From: Prunella strophiata
Lineage: Eukaryota; Chordata; Aves; Passeriformes; Prunellidae
Assembly (NCBI GenBank): GCA_036583965.1
Contig: JAZBQD010000033.1
Span: 19,305,446 to 19,369,445, forward strand
Reading direction: 5' to 3'
Length of the DNA: 64,000 bases
In this document: one piece after another, positions 1-13,300 of the stretch
How positions within the stretch are numbered: the stretch's first letter is position 1
Layout: the number at the start of each line of letters is the position of its first letter
Notes under the pieces: model-generated
The model's database searches: none
What the model was told of the DNA's origin: nothing
The model's input: only the letters and a program-made list of their open reading frames with translations
Translations under genes and position numbers: made by a program

Positions 1-1530
1 AGGTGTGCTCTCAGACCCTGCTGGCAGAGGTGTTCCCAGACCCTGCTGGCAGAGGTGTTCTCAGACCCTGCTGGCAGAGGTGTGCTCCCAGACCCTGCTG
101 GCAGAGGTGTGCTCCCAGACCCTGCTGGCAGAGGTGCTCCCAGACCCTGCTGGCAGAGGTGTTCCCAGACCCTGCTGGCAGAGGTGCCCCCAGACCCTGC
201 TGGCAGAGGTGTTCTCAGACCCTGCTGGCAGAGGTGTTCCCAGACCCTGCTGGCAGAGGTGTTCCCAGACCCTGCTGGCAGAGGTGTTCCCAGACCCTGC
301 TGGCAGAGGTGTGCTCCCAGACCCTGCTGGCAGAGGTGTGCTCTCAGACCCTGCTGGCAGAGGTGCTCCCAGACCCTGCTGGCAGAGGTGCCCCCAGACC
401 CTGCTGGCAGAGGTGCTCCCAGACCCTGCTGGCAGAGGTGCCCCCAGACCCTGCTGGCAGAGGTGTCCCAGACCCTGCTGGCAGAGGTGCCCCCAGACCC
501 TGCTGGCAGAGGTGCCCCCAGACCCTGCTGGCAGAGGTGTGCTCTCAGACCCTGCTGGCAGAGGTGTTCCCAGACCTGCTGGCAGAGGTGTTCCCCAGAC
601 CATGCTGGCAGAGGTGTTCCCAGACCCTGCTGGCAGAGGTGTTCCCAGATCCTGCTGGCAGAGGTGTTCCCAGACCCTGCTGGCAGAGGTGTTCCCAGAT
701 CCTGCTGGCAGAGGTGTTCCCAGACCCTGCTGGCAGAGGTGCTCCCAGACCCTGCTGGCAGAGGTGCCCCCAGACCCTGCTGGCAGAGGTGCTCCCAGAC
801 CCTGCTGGCAGAGGTGTTCCCAGACCCTGCTGGCAGAGGTGTTCCAGACCCTGCTGGCAGAGGTGCTCCCAGACCCTGCTGGCAGAGGTGTTCCCAGACC
901 CTGCTGGCAGAGGTGCCCCCAGACCCTGCTGGCAGAGGTGTGCTCCCAGACCCTGCTGGCAGAGGTGTTCTCAGACCCTGCTGGCAGAGGTGTTCTCAGA
1001 CCCTGCTGGCAGAGGTGTGCTCTCAGACCCTGCTGGCAGAGGTGTTCCCAGACCCTGCTGGCAGAGGTGTTCCCAGACCCTGCTGGCAGAGGTGTTCCCA
1101 GACCCTGCTGGCAGAGGTGTGCTCTCAGACCCTGCTGGCAGAGGTGTGCTCTCAGACCCTGCTGGCAGAGGTGTTCCCCAGACCATGCTGGCAGAGGTGT
1201 TCCCAGATCCTGCTGGCAGAGGTGCCCCCAGACCCTGCTGGCAGAGGTGTTCCCAGACCTGCTGGCAGAGGTGTTCCCAGATCCTGCTGGCAGAGGTGTT
1301 CCCAGATCCTGCTGGCAGAGGTGTTCCCAGATCCTGCTGGCAGAGGTGTTCCCAGATCCTGCTGGCAGAGGTGTGCTCCCAGACCCTGCTGGCAGAGGTG
1401 TTCTCAGACCCTGCTGGCAGAGGTGTTCTCAGACCCTGCTGGCAGAGGTGCTCCCAGACCCTTGCTGGCAGGAGGTTTGTGTTCCCAGATCCTGCTGGCA
1501 GAGGTTGTTCCCAGATCCTGCTGGGCCAGG
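1..1530. repeat. GC-rich minisatellite, 25/27-bp units, about 60 copies
   Basis: Tandem copies share the core GACCCTGCTGGCAGAGGTG. A short variable linker follows (TTCCCA, CTCCCA, CCCCCA, or the longer TGCTCYCA), so units are 25 bp or, with the longer linker, 27 bp. Point variants include GATCC for GACCC and a few units lacking one C. Copies are nearly uniform up to about 1440 and then decay (1450-1600), with insertions and substitutions. The array is cut by the window edge. The unit contains no stop in several frames, which creates frames of hundreds of codons that are not genes. Confidence 0.97.
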
Positions 1531-1625
1531 AGGGTGTGCTCCCAGCACCCTGATGGCAGAAGGGTGTTCTCAGACCTGCGTGGCAGCAGAGGTGCTCCCA
1601 GGCTTCCAGCCACCCCAACACAGCC
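1531..1625. repeat. Diverged outer copies of the minisatellite
   Basis: Degraded copies of the same motif (CTGATGGCAGAAGG, CTGCGTGGCAGCAGAGG) mark the edge of the array before unrelated sequence and a CR1 fragment begin. Confidence 0.6.
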
Positions 1626-1701
1626 CTGCCACCACCCACCCTGCCTGAGGGCTTTGGTGGCTGGGGAAGGCCTGCAACAGCAGCGGAGCAGAAACATGAA
1701 C

Positions 1702-1925
1702 CACAGAATCCCAGAACGGGTTGTGTGGGAAGGGATCTCTGAAAGCCCATCCAGTACCACCCATGCCATGGGCAGGGATACCTTCCACTGTCCCAGGGTG
1801 CTCCAAGCCCTGTCCAACCTGGCCTTGGGCCAGGGATCCAGGGGTGGCCACAGCTGCTCTGGGCACCCTGCGCCACAGCCTGCCCACCCTCACAAGGAAG
1901 GATTCCTTCCAAACATCTCATCTAA
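1702..1925 (-). mobile_element. CR1 LINE 3' fragment
   Basis: The plus strand reads CACAGAATCCCAGAACGGG, then GGGAAGGGATCTC and, further on, CAGGGTGCTCCAAGCCCTGT and GGCCACAGCTGCTCTGGGC. This is the reverse complement of the CR1 3' end, so the element lies on the minus strand with its 3' end at 1702. It is 5'-truncated near 1925 (CTTCCAAACATCTCATCTAAA), as is typical for CR1. No coding capacity remains. Confidence 0.85.
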
Positions 1926-3774
1926 ACAGTAAAGTCTAATGAATAGCTTTTAATGTGCTCTCTCTTTACAGGGTGGGTGGTTTTTGTTTGGTTTTAAACA
2001 TTTGAGATTTAGTTTTTCTCTCAGAGGAAAACTGTGAGTCTCTGATTTTTCTAAAAAACGTTTTAAATGAAAGTCGATGCCTTAGGGCAGCCACAGGACT
2101 CCAGGGAATGGAACCTTACAAATAACCTCATATATTGGATTATTTGAAACATGTTGTAGAATCTGGCACTTCTTTAATTTTGTAGGTGATGTCCAAGGCA
2201 TACATTTCCATGCTGGGAAGAGTTTATTAATCTTCTTTACAAGCACAACACCTGACAAACAACTTTAACCTCGTACTAGATTAACGCTCTTCCTTGTTCT
2301 GAACATGACTTACTACAAAAGGCAGAAATCTGTCAAATTAATCCTTTTGCATAACTGGCAGTTATGTCAGAAAAAATGCAGCTAAACAGGAAGCCAGGTG
2401 CAGTCTGTTTACACCTCCTTGTTATCAAGCTACAGTCACAAATGCATTTGCTGTGCTGTGTTTGCTTTGCAAACCAGGCTCTACTTTTCATCACTTTGAG
2501 GATTTTCTGTGTCCTGGGACTCAGCTCAGCTCCCTGAGCAAAGGTTCCCTGTTTCACTTCCCCTGGCTTGACCTCCAGTGACCAAACCCCTGGGGCTCTG
2601 CAGCACCTCATTTCTAAGGGACATGCTAAAATTTCCATCTGTCTATATGCCAAGTGTTTACATTGAGCCAGACAGCATTTCCACAGCACCACACACACCT
2701 GTGGAGCAATTCTGCCACTTCTAGATTCCTGCTTAAAAAGGTTTTATTTTCAATTACATAAATTGTGGGAAGCCATCACTGCTGCAGAACTGAACTCTCC
2801 CCTGCTTGACAGACTAATTCAGGGGACAGGTTAGGAGCTATTTTAGCATCTGATGAAGGTGGATTTTCAGTCCACACAAGTAGTTAAAAGCTGCTCAGCA
2901 GTTTGAAAGTTAACAACCAAGTCTTACTACCAGGGAATAAGAGAAGAGGGCAAACAAGATAAAGGCATCTTCCAGCCTCAGCACACAGCTCCCCAGCACA
3001 CAGCTGAACTTCCTCTGCACCTTTTTTAAGGCATTTGATACCCAGCAGTCACACACACATGCTCAGCAGTGCTGGCTGCATTGACACACTCATCCTGCGT
3101 GCTGTGGGTAATGTCTGTAGTGAATACCAGCTTTAACTCCTGTTCTAGGGTCCAGCCTGCACATCCACACACGAGGGCACAGCTTTGGGCTGACTCTCCC
3201 CCAGCTGCATGCACAGCCAGGCCTCTGAGCTGGGCTGAGGGAGCCCACATGGAGCCACCTTCTCTTAATTACACCAAGATACTGAATTAATAAAGGTTTA
3301 ACTTTACCTTCTCCACCCCATGAGAGGCAGGGCCAAACAAACCTGCACTGCACACTAGAACTGATGGAGCAGCAGAGAGGGGACAGGTTATGAGAGCACA
3401 TAATTTGCTTTTCATCCCTGGGAGAATGCACAGATAAGGCAACACATAGTTCATACTGAGAGTGCCGTGGGCTACTACACTAAAAACATCCTCTACACCC
3501 ATTGCCAGCCTGGCTTCTCCTTGCACTGCACCAGCTCTTGTTCCCTCTCACTTACCATGAGCTTTGGCAACTCTCAGGTTCTGAATCTGGAGCGGATTCA
3601 AGCAGCAAAAGGAAAATCTCAGCAAGGTGGCAGCAAACAGCCAGCCAAAACAAATGAGAGGGGGTTCAGAAACCTCCCTGGTTCATTTTAGGGAACAGAA
3701 TCAATCAGCACTTCAGCAGCGTGGTCCCCTGGCCCTCCAGGAAATGGACTCTTTCCTGAACCTTGCAGGAGATT

Positions 3775-3790
3775 GAGAGAGAGAGAGAGA
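3775..3790. repeat. (GA)8 microsatellite
   Basis: Eight GA dinucleotides in a row inside the putative FBLN2 intron 2. Confidence 0.9.
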
Positions 3791-6700
3791 AAGCTTGGAC
3801 TTGCTGATCTCTGAGGTCTTAGTTTCTAACCTTATTGATTCTTTGAATCTATTATATATATACATACGTTTCTTGCCATTAAAATATGAAATAGAAAACT
3901 GTTGTGAAGATTTCTTCACTAATATCAGGACTACAGCAAACTAAGCCAAGACTTGTTCCAAGACAAGCAGCATTCTGACCTAGTATGAATGCAGCACACA
4001 AGACAATTCTCATGCTATATACTTAGAAAACTGCAGTTCCTCTGGGTTTAAAACTGACCATATGGCACAAAACTGACCATAGACCAGACATTTATGTTCA
4101 AGGGCATGATTAACTTTCTGTGGGAGTCTGAAGCTGTCTGTGCCACATTTGAAACAGAGCAGTGAGAATCTCAGTTCTGTGACCCTGGCAAGGGTGGGGG
4201 AAGCATATTAATCAATCAACACCAACTCTTCTTTCCCAAAGGAATGTGTTTGGTGATGCTGGATGAGCAGGCATCAAGTCCTTTCCTGCCATGTCATGGG
4301 AAGAGGAGCTCACTTGTGACCCTCAGCACCGTGTGGTGTGAGGGGCCCAGTGCTATCAACTGCATGGCCATAAATGTCCATTACACAGACATTCAGTTTG
4401 GGGAATTTACAAACAAAAGAGACAAATGGCTAAAATAATGTATTTATACAGTGATCATATTGTTTATGAGGTATTAGTTTACTATAGATTAACTGCAAGT
4501 TCTGGGAGAAAAATTTGAGTCTGATGAAAAAATATAACAAACAACTAAGTGCTTTGTGACTGCAAAGGAAGCCTTGTGAAGTGAGACCAACTGCTGTATG
4601 CCCATGTGAGATGTAAGGAGTTCTTTCTTAAAGACAGCATTTCATTTTTAAATTTTGGATGCTTAACAGTTGCCCTTCACCATTTTAAAGTAATGTCAGA
4701 GGAGCAATACAGCTAAAATGAGTGTATACCTCACTGAAACTAATGGGGTTAACATGGCATTGACAAGGGTCTGACCTTCAGTGTCTTTTTTCAAGGAACA
4801 TTATTGACTCCATTTAAAAGCTGACTAACAAGCAAGCACTCTCTCTGAAATAGGAGGGTCAGATTTCAAAGCTGTGTAAATCTGTTCACCATACCAAGAG
4901 GAGACTTCAGTATTACCTAATAAAGGTCAGATCCCAGGTTGAAGGGGTGCAGACAAACAGCAGTGCTGATGATGTACTGGCTCTCTGCATGCTTCAGAGT
5001 GAGAATAGGGACTTGGGACTGAAGGCTAAAGGAGGCTTAGCCTCAGCCCTGCAGTGCTGAGCTGTTCATCGTCCCCACAGCAGTGTACCAGTGTTCAGCC
5101 TGAACTGCCCTCTCTGCCACATGCCACAATTTCTCCACCTACCAAATTATTCACACCGGAAGGCAAATGTAACTGGCTGACTCCAAAAGCTCCTGTTCAT
5201 TTTAACTGGCTGGTTACATTACTCCAGAATAAGAAAACCAGCAGTGTAATTATTTTTTCACCTCAGTTGGTTAGCTTCATGTGGTACCAGGGCAGTGAGA
5301 GTCCCTGCTGACTGTCCCACAACTTGTTCTTGGCCACACCACAGCACAAACCTGCTCCTCCTGTCTCTGGGGGCCGAGGGTGAAGGAGAAAGAGCCACAG
5401 ACATCAGCAGGAAAACTTTCCCAGGGCCATAGGCTCAGCAAGCCAACAGTCTTCAAGAACACATGCAAAGCACATTCATCACTTTAAAGCATCATCCAAA
5501 CCTTCTGATACCACAGCACAAAATTTTGAAAGTCTATTTTGAAAGTCTTGGCATTTATCTTCCAGCAGCAAAACCACCATAGTCAATCCCAAACTGACTG
5601 AAATTCAACATTTATGCAACCGTTCTAATGTAAAGCCAGCCATCACTGATGGTCACTACGCTTTTCTTTTGATTTCAAGTGCCATGAGTTCAGACAACAC
5701 TTATCAACTTTGATCCAGAACCAGGAAAAGTACAAATTTTATCATTATTACATGAGACATTACTTAAGTGTATGTTATCTTCAATAAAAACAGTTCCTCA
5801 GAGTGAATCTCTTACAAAATCATTCAGCTAGAACACTGTAGGTTTGAATCTGGAAATGAAAACTACTAGTAATATTATGCAAGGCAATTCCAACACCAGG
5901 AAAATTAATGAACATTGCAGAGGAAGGATTCTTGGATAAGAGGGAGAACTATATTAATCTTCAGCTGCTTATAGGCCATAAACAAGATGTTTTATAGACA
6001 TAGCTGCAGAATTACAGCTGGGTGTAAAGGAAGCTTTAAAGCCATCAGCTGGAAGTTTGGTAGCCAAACCCTGACAGCACTTGGCAGGGATGTGGGATGG
6101 GTGTACAGCTCTCCGTGCCACCAGGCACACAGTGCATTGCCTTCATACTCTTACCCAGAAGCCTTCTCACAACCATTATTAAAAGTAGAAGGAAAAAAAA
6201 AAAGACTCCTTAAGCACCATTAAACTTGCTCAGAGCTTCTTGTTCTGCTTGTTCAATGCACAAGAACTCTAACCTTACAGAAAGAACTGCAAGAAACCAC
6301 CACTATATAAGCTCCATTTTCATGACAAAAATACGTTTTCACATATTTTCATTTTGTAAGTCATGAAGTTCACTTTTGAAATGACAGACCAGACAAGTTT
6401 GGACACGAGTCCCCTCCAGACAAAGCTCTGCTCTCCCAGCTCAGCCGGCCAGAGCGTAGGGTGTGCTTTGCTGTTCAGTGTTTGCTTTCCAGGGAATTCT
6501 CCTCCCCACAAGGCAATGTTTGTGTGCCTGGATTGTCTTTTCCTTGTGCCATCGGCATGCAGGAGGTTTGCTATTGAGTATAACAAACGCTGTGCTACAG
6601 GCCACTGACAAAATGTAATGGGTTCCCAAGTCCCTGCAGGATGTCTACCTCAGAACACAAATACAAGAAGCACTTTAGCTGATTTGCTTCATGCAAGATG

Positions 6701-7986
6701 TGTAACTCCCTAATATTAATCAATTTAACTTGTGCTCAGAAAATTATTCCAGCAAGTGGCACATACAATGTCTTTGAAGATTCAGACTGAAATTAACATA
6801 AAATAGTGAGAGTTTAGAAGAGAAGGAAACTGAGGTACAGCCAGATGTTCTTGTTGCAAGAGCTCATTCATCTTCTCAACTCTTCCCTGCCTAAGAGCCA
6901 GCTCCAGTCAAACCCCAGCTCCCCTGCTCCAAACACAGCTGATGCTGCTCCTCTCAGAGAATGTAACGAGGAGGTGAGTGCTATTACAGATCAGTTTCAG
7001 ACTGGAGCCCTCACACGGTGCTAGGGGGATTATTACACAAAAAGCATCTCAGTGCCATTCTGAGACCAGAATATATTGCATCAAATTGGCTGAACATTTT
7101 CTGGACCATGTAAGACATCCATGGAAAATTCCCTTTTTCACATTTCATACTCTCTTCCTTTCCAACAGTGCTCACTGATGATCCTGTACTGAGCACACAC
7201 TTGCTTTTCCAGTTGATTTGGATTTTGGTAACCTGTTGAATTCCCTTACACCACTGGAGGCTTGTCTGCCTGCATTTCCTTCCTGCATCTCTCCCAGAAG
7301 AGTTCCTGTACTGGTCCCCAGTGCCTGGTGGCCAACACCAGGCTGCAGGGTCCCCACACCAAGTCCCCATGCTGGGCAGCAGCACTCCCACAGCCCCCTC
7401 CAAGCTTCTAGAAACAAGATTTCTACAGAGTGACCTCATACAAAATAAAGCTCATCCTGAGCACTCACCTGAGCCACCCTCATGTGCCCAGTTCAGGTAA
7501 CCTTGGTGGAAGGGTGTTCAGGACTAACACACACCTATTCCTTGGGCAGTACAGGTCACTGCAGCTGCAAGCAGTCACTTGCCCTGGGCATGGCAGCAGT
7601 AAGGCCATGAGATCTCATCTGATCATTTGCATTATTTTTAAGATGTATAGTTTACACACAGGAACAACTCAAAAGAGCATCAACTTTTACAACACCTTTT
7701 AAAAGTTACTGATGCAAATCCTCCCCTTTCAGGCAACTCTTTGTACTGTTAAAAGCTTTTAAACCCAGAGCTGTTGAAGCCATAAATGTTTATTTTAGTA
7801 CTTGGTAATTCAAAACTATGGTCAAACAACTCTGAGCCCTTCTGAACACAATCGGCCTCCCTGTGGTTCACAGCAGCACCACAAAAGCAAGCAGCACTCA
7901 GACACCAAGGGTAAGGAATTACTGCTATGGGGTTTGTGTGAATGGCCCCATTTCTGGTGTAGGAAGGGTTGGAGAAACTGCAGCCA

Positions 7987-8100
7987 GGGCTGGAGAGGGC
8001 AGGCAGGGCTGGAGAAGGCAGGCAGAGCTCGAGAGGGCAAGCAGAGCTGGACGGGGCAGGCAGAGCTGGAGGGGGCAGGCAGAGCTGGAGGGGGCAGGCA
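7987..8100. repeat. Minisatellite, 19-bp unit, 6 copies
   Basis: Six exact-length units of the form GRGCTGGAGRGGGCAGGCA (19 bp) differ by a few substitutions (CTCGAG, GACGGG). The 19-bp period has no relation to the 25-bp or 23-bp arrays nearby. The open frames across it are composition artefacts. Confidence 0.92.
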
Positions 8101-10560
8101 GGGCAGCCCCAGCATGAGCCCCCTGCCCACCCTGGCTGCCCAGCCTCCCTTCCCACCCCACTGCACCCACCCGAGCCACTGCCACCATCTCACAGCCACC
8201 CTATCACCACCAGAGCATCCCAGGATGGAGGGAAAGCAGCAATTCCAGCAGGCAGTGACCAGCTGCAGGCAGGTGACTCTGGAATGCTGCTGCTTGCAAA
8301 CCTGCAGGGTGCTTGGTGTGTCCCAGACACCCACACAGTAGTGCTGGCTCCTGGGGAGCTCTGCAGCTCCCTGGCCCCTGGCAAAGGCAGGGAAGAGGAA
8401 AATGTACAGAGGAGGTTTGCTGGCCCTAAATACAGCACAAATAGTTCTTTCTCCTACCCCTCTCCAAGCCTTTGGCTGAGCATAAACACCCCCAGTGCTC
8501 TGGGATGGCAATTTAGGACTTTCTGGTGGCTTTGGAAAGGAATTGGTCATCTCAAGCAGAGCACAGACAGACTGGGAACAGTCAAGAAAACATAAAACCT
8601 GCTCACACATAAGGGGATCTTTATAAAATTCCAATTACTTGCTGGCGTGTTACCTAAGAATCCCTGAGAGGTAAGAGATATTGCTCGCTGTGAGGCCTGA
8701 GGTAATGAAATTACAAATCCTTTCATGAGTAAGCATATGCTAGAAAGCTACATTTATTTGGCCTACATATTTGAAACTGTTCAAAAGGTTATTGTCTCAC
8801 AAAATCTGGATCAGGATTTACTACTTATACCTTCCTTTCTCTAACAAGGAGCTATATTCAGAGTCAGTTTTAATTCCTCAGTGATCGATTAGAATAACAG
8901 ACACATCACTGCAAAGAAGCCTCATTTAAATTCTGTTTTCTGAAGGAGTATCAATCATGCATACAAAAAAAATATACTCTTGGATACTTACTATAAATAA
9001 CCAGCAAATGGAGTCCCCTCAAGAAACCTGGTGAGCCCAACAGCCTTGTCTGCTCAAGTGGGTAATTAATATAGACAAAAAAACTCCCATCTTATTTTCA
9101 TACTTTGTCTGCAGCATGTTTGAATTTCAGAACTGAGATTCAATGTTCTTGTTACAGACCATGGATGGAGTTGACTTTGCATAAATAATGATTTTTACCG
9201 ATACAGAACAGGTACATGAGATGGGTTTTCAAAGGTATTTTGATGTCATCCTAGGCTGGGTGCCCAACTCCAGTTGTATTATGGCAACAATTTGAGATTT
9301 AAACTATCTTAGTACCTAAACCCCATGAAGGCAAGGATGGCTGAAACCCCCCTGTGTTCAGCATCCCTGTGGAAAGCCTGTCCCACGCAGGCACTGCCCT
9401 GGGTTTGTGCTGCAGGGAGGATGGGTTCCCCCTGCACACCCCAGCCAGGTGTGAATGCTCCATCCTGCTCCACTTCCAGTCATCCTCTGCACATTCCCTT
9501 GGTGCCAGCACTGAGCACAATGGATTTCCTCATACAAAACAATCCCAGCCAGCTGTGTGAGTAACTCCCTGGGCTGCAGCACCAATAGCCCGGGGTATAA
9601 TGCACTGTCAGCAGAAGTCTGACTGCACCTCACCAGCACACAGAGCTGTGTGTGGGACAAGAACTGTGTTCTTCAGAGGGTATTTAATGGAAGCAGGACA
9701 GGCAGGAGCTGCAGGAACACATGTTTGTCCCACCTCGTGGACTGTACCTGCCTGTCATGGTCCCCAGTGATTCACACTGCAGGCAGCAGCTATTACCTTA
9801 ATTTTGTGAGTAACACAGGAAGATGGAGAGCCACCTTCTTACACATCTCTGTTTATGAGATTGGCAGGTACTGGGGTTTGAAAAGAAAAGAACTCAAGAC
9901 CTGAGCATTTCTTAAATTATTTAGGCTCTTAGAAGTCGGCAGACACCTGACTGTGACAGACTACACAGCTTTTAGCAAAGCATGGCATCCAATCTTGGCA
10001 TTCTGTATACCGGGCTTGTGCTTCTGTCTGCAAGCACAGATCCTTGCACCTTTAAAAAGGATTGTCTAAACTATATTTTCTAACTAAAGACCACTATTCA
10101 ATATACAACTATGGCTTAAAATACTCTTTAAGATAAGGAGCAAAACAGCGCCATAAAAGCCTGACACAAAAGTATTGTAGCCAGGAGCTCATGACCTGTG
10201 GGTAATATCTCTGTTTTAGAAGGAAGATGCACATGAGGAATGGGAGAAGGATGGTGGTGAGGAGGGTTTGGGCTCTAAAGGGGAATTCCTACAAAGAATA
10301 ACATTCCCAATGCAGAGCCTGCAGCTCTGAGAGGCGCCCTGAAGCCCAGCCAGCTGGAAAAGCAGCAGCAGGATCTGACCCAGAGCAGCTCCCAAAACAC
10401 AGCCAGGCAAGCAGCAGCCATGCAGCAACATGTCCAGAGCCATCACCCAGACACAAACCCCAAAGCACTGGCACTGACCCCAAAAGCACGTGCCTGGCTA
10501 GGACAGGTTTGGACACCGGGAATTCCACTGCTGCCTGCATGCCTGGGGCCCCACAGCCCT

Positions 10561-11163
10561 GCTCCCATTCCCAACATGGGACTGCTCCCACTCCCTACAC
10601 AGGACTGCTCCCATTCCTCACATGGGACTGCTCCCATTCCCAACAGGGGACTGCTCCCATTCCCTACACCGGACTGCTCCCATTCCCAACAGGGGACTGC
10701 TCCCATTCCCCACATGGGACTGCTCCCATTCCCTACACGGGACTGCTCCCATTCCCAACAGGGGACTGCTCCCATTCCCAACATGGGACTGCTCCCATTC
10801 CCAACAGGGGACTGCTCTCATTCCCAACATGGGACTGCTCCCATTCCTCACATGGGACTGCTCCCATTCCCAACATGGGACTGCTCCCATTCCCCACATG
10901 GGACTGCTCCCATTCCCTACACCGGACTGCTTCCATTCCTCACGTGGGACTGCTCCCATTCCCTACACCGGACTGCTCCCATTCCCAACATGGGACTGCT
11001 TCCATTCCCAACATGGGACTGCTCCCATTCCCTACACGGGACTGCTCCCATTCCCTACACAGGACTGCTCCCATTCCCTACACAGGACTGCTTCCATTCC
11101 TCACATGGGACTGCTCCCATTCCCTACACGGGACTGCTTCCATTCCTCACATGGGACTGCTCC
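10561..11163. repeat. Minisatellite, 23-bp unit, about 26 copies
   Basis: The unit is a constant half (ACTGCTCCCATTCC) followed by a variable 9-bp half: CAACATGGG, CAACAGGGG, CTACACGGG, CTACACCGG, CTACACAGG, TCACATGGG or CCACATGGG. The constant half has a CTTCC variant found only in the distal part (from about 10928). There it tends to pair with TCACATGGG and alternate with CTACAC units, which suggests a 46-bp higher-order step at that end. All three plus frames stay open because the unit has no stop, so the long ORFs here are artefacts. Confidence 0.96.
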
Positions 11164-12030
11164 CAGCACTGGATACAGACACAATGGAAAGCAAGAGCTG
11201 AGGAAGCAGAGAGCCAGGTCACATCTGTGCCTGCAGATTGGATACTCTGGCTACTGTTTATTGCAGAATCTGCAAACAATTACTCTGAGTGCACTCTTCT
11301 GTGTCATTTGGGTAGGTTTGGGTTTTCCTTGCACCCTCTGCTCACAAATCCATGCCGGAGGTGACAAGGGAAGGGTGCAGGGAAGGCTGTGCACCAGAAG
11401 CTGTGAGGGAACCAGCCCCCCACATATCATACATGGGATGTTTTCATTAATAGAAATGGTTGAATTATTTCCATTTTTCCTTCTGAACTAGTATCTGACT
11501 GCCTAATAAAGTACAAAGGCCACTTTTAGCAGAACTGATAGACATTTTAAAGTTTTTTATTATTTTAGTCTTCCTCTTTCTGCAAGTATCTCAAACTGCC
11601 TTTTCCCATTCGTGCTACCTCAGAACTCCAGTTACCAAAGGAACCACTGAACACTATCACCCAGGGCTGTAATTCATGCTGATTCACACTTTCTGGCCCA
11701 GAGGCTTTTTCTCCTCACACACCAGTCTCCTGAGTTTTATTTTTATTCCTCATATATCCTATTTTGAGGCCTCAAAGCTGATTTCTTCCTGTTACAAAAA
11801 GGACTGGGATAAAGTAGAGAACACAGGATTAAGCCTGAGGTAATTCAAGTAAAAATGAGACAACACTTCACCTGATAGCAGAAAAAACAAACTAATTGCA
11901 AACAGAGCTTGTTTCTGAAGGATCAAGCAAGCATTCTGCCCCCTCCAGCGCTTTTTATGGTGGCAGTAAGAGGGACAAAGGGTGGGTGTGCTCAGGGAAT
12001 GCTTCCAAACCCTCATTGCAGGACTGCTTT

Positions 12031-12110
12031 CACAGAGTCATAGAATATCCAGAAGAGACCAAAAGGACCATCAAGTCCAACTCCTGGACCTGCCTATGGA
12101 TCTGTCTGCC
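12031..12110 (-). mobile_element. CR1 LINE 3' remnant
   Basis: The sequence reads CACAGAGTCATAGAATATCC, then GACCATCAAGTCCAACTCCTGGACCTG. This matches the reverse complement of an older CR1 3' end, so the fragment is on the minus strand. It is short and diverged, and the right edge is approximate. Confidence 0.7.
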
Positions 12111-13269
12111 CTCATTTTGGAAATTCAAGGTCATCTTTCTCCAGGATGAGATGGATTCTTTCAGAATCAGCAAACATGCAGCAGTTGGGTGGATTGGAAT
12201 CTCAGCTACATCCTCAGAAGTTTCACAGGAGCCTCTCAGAAGCTCCTGCCTGGGCAGGATTCACCTGCAATAAATGCCACTCTCACATCCACTGATCTCA
12301 GCTCCCAAATTGGTGCAATTCACTCCAGCTTGAAAACAATTACCTTTATCTCTAAAAGCTATCACGGCAAAAAAATCACCAGTCCTGGAGGAGTTTAAGT
12401 GGAAAAACACCTCCACTCTGAAACATGACAGGTCCAGCTAGATCCAAACTGCTGCTGAGCCTGCCAAAACCAGAATGCAAATCATAAAACATTCACAGTG
12501 AGGCTGCTTGCTACCTGAGTTACATTTATCCAAGGAATAGCACTCTACTGCCAGAGCATGGGGAAATGGAAGGAAGTGGGAAAATCATAACAGAATTTGA
12601 CACTAAGTTCTTGAAATATGCTTTAGTCAGCCCTGCCCTGATCAGGACATTTTTAGGATGAGGAAATAGGCAATACAGAAATTAAAATTCCCCCCATTTG
12701 CTGCTCTTGCAGTAAGTGACAGGGTAAGATCAATGTTTGGAGAGAGACTGTATAAAGAGAACAGTCTCCATTAATCTCATCCCTTCCCATGGTGAAAGTA
12801 CTTAATTTGCACTTTCTCAGCTGAGTAATTACCTTTGCCGTACACTTACAGCTCCTTTAAGAACGGAGTAGCTGGTGTGAACACAGGGCAATACTACAGA
12901 TGGAAAACAACGCTAAAAAGAAGAAAGAAAACCAAACCATGAAATTAACCTTTCCTGAGCACCAAAGTGTTCCATGTTGTTTCCACCATAAGATTATGTA
13001 TGAACCAGCAAAGACTTGGGAGATGAAAACTCAGCTACATATAAAACCAAAGTGAGATATGTAAAACACAAGTAACGAAGCCAAGTTTTTAACCAAAGGC
13101 ATCAGGACCCAACCACGGCAGAATTCTGAGGCCAGGATACAACTAAACAGGAAGAACAAATGCAGCAGCCACCTAACTTGGGCTGAAAGCCTCTCTGGAA
13201 GCTCCCAAACTTTTCTAAACTCTGGGCGAAAAGCAATACTAAACAAAACATAAAAATAAATCTAGAATG

Positions 13270-13300
13270 GTCGTAGAATCACAGAAATGTACCCCAGAGC
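13270..13300 (-). mobile_element. Possible CR1 3' tail remnant
   Basis: TCGTAGAATCACAGAAATGTACC resembles the terminal repeat of a minus-strand CR1, but the homology stops within about 30 bases, so this is tentative. Confidence 0.35.

Noticed and set aside
1..1530. CRISPR-like array
   Set aside because: Units are directly adjacent with no unique spacers, and the genome is eukaryotic. It is a minisatellite.
3..1932. Several open frames of 300-625 codons on both strands over the left edge
   Set aside because: They run entirely through the 25/27-bp minisatellite, whose unit lacks stops in several frames. The peptides are simple repeats (DPAGRGV, RPCWQRC, QTLLAEV) on overlapping frames, which is not how a real gene looks.
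10420..11491. Overlapping 230-314 codon frames with GLLPFPTxDCSHS repeats
   Set aside because: Products of the 23-bp minisatellite read in three frames. No promoter, splice structure or non-repeat domain.
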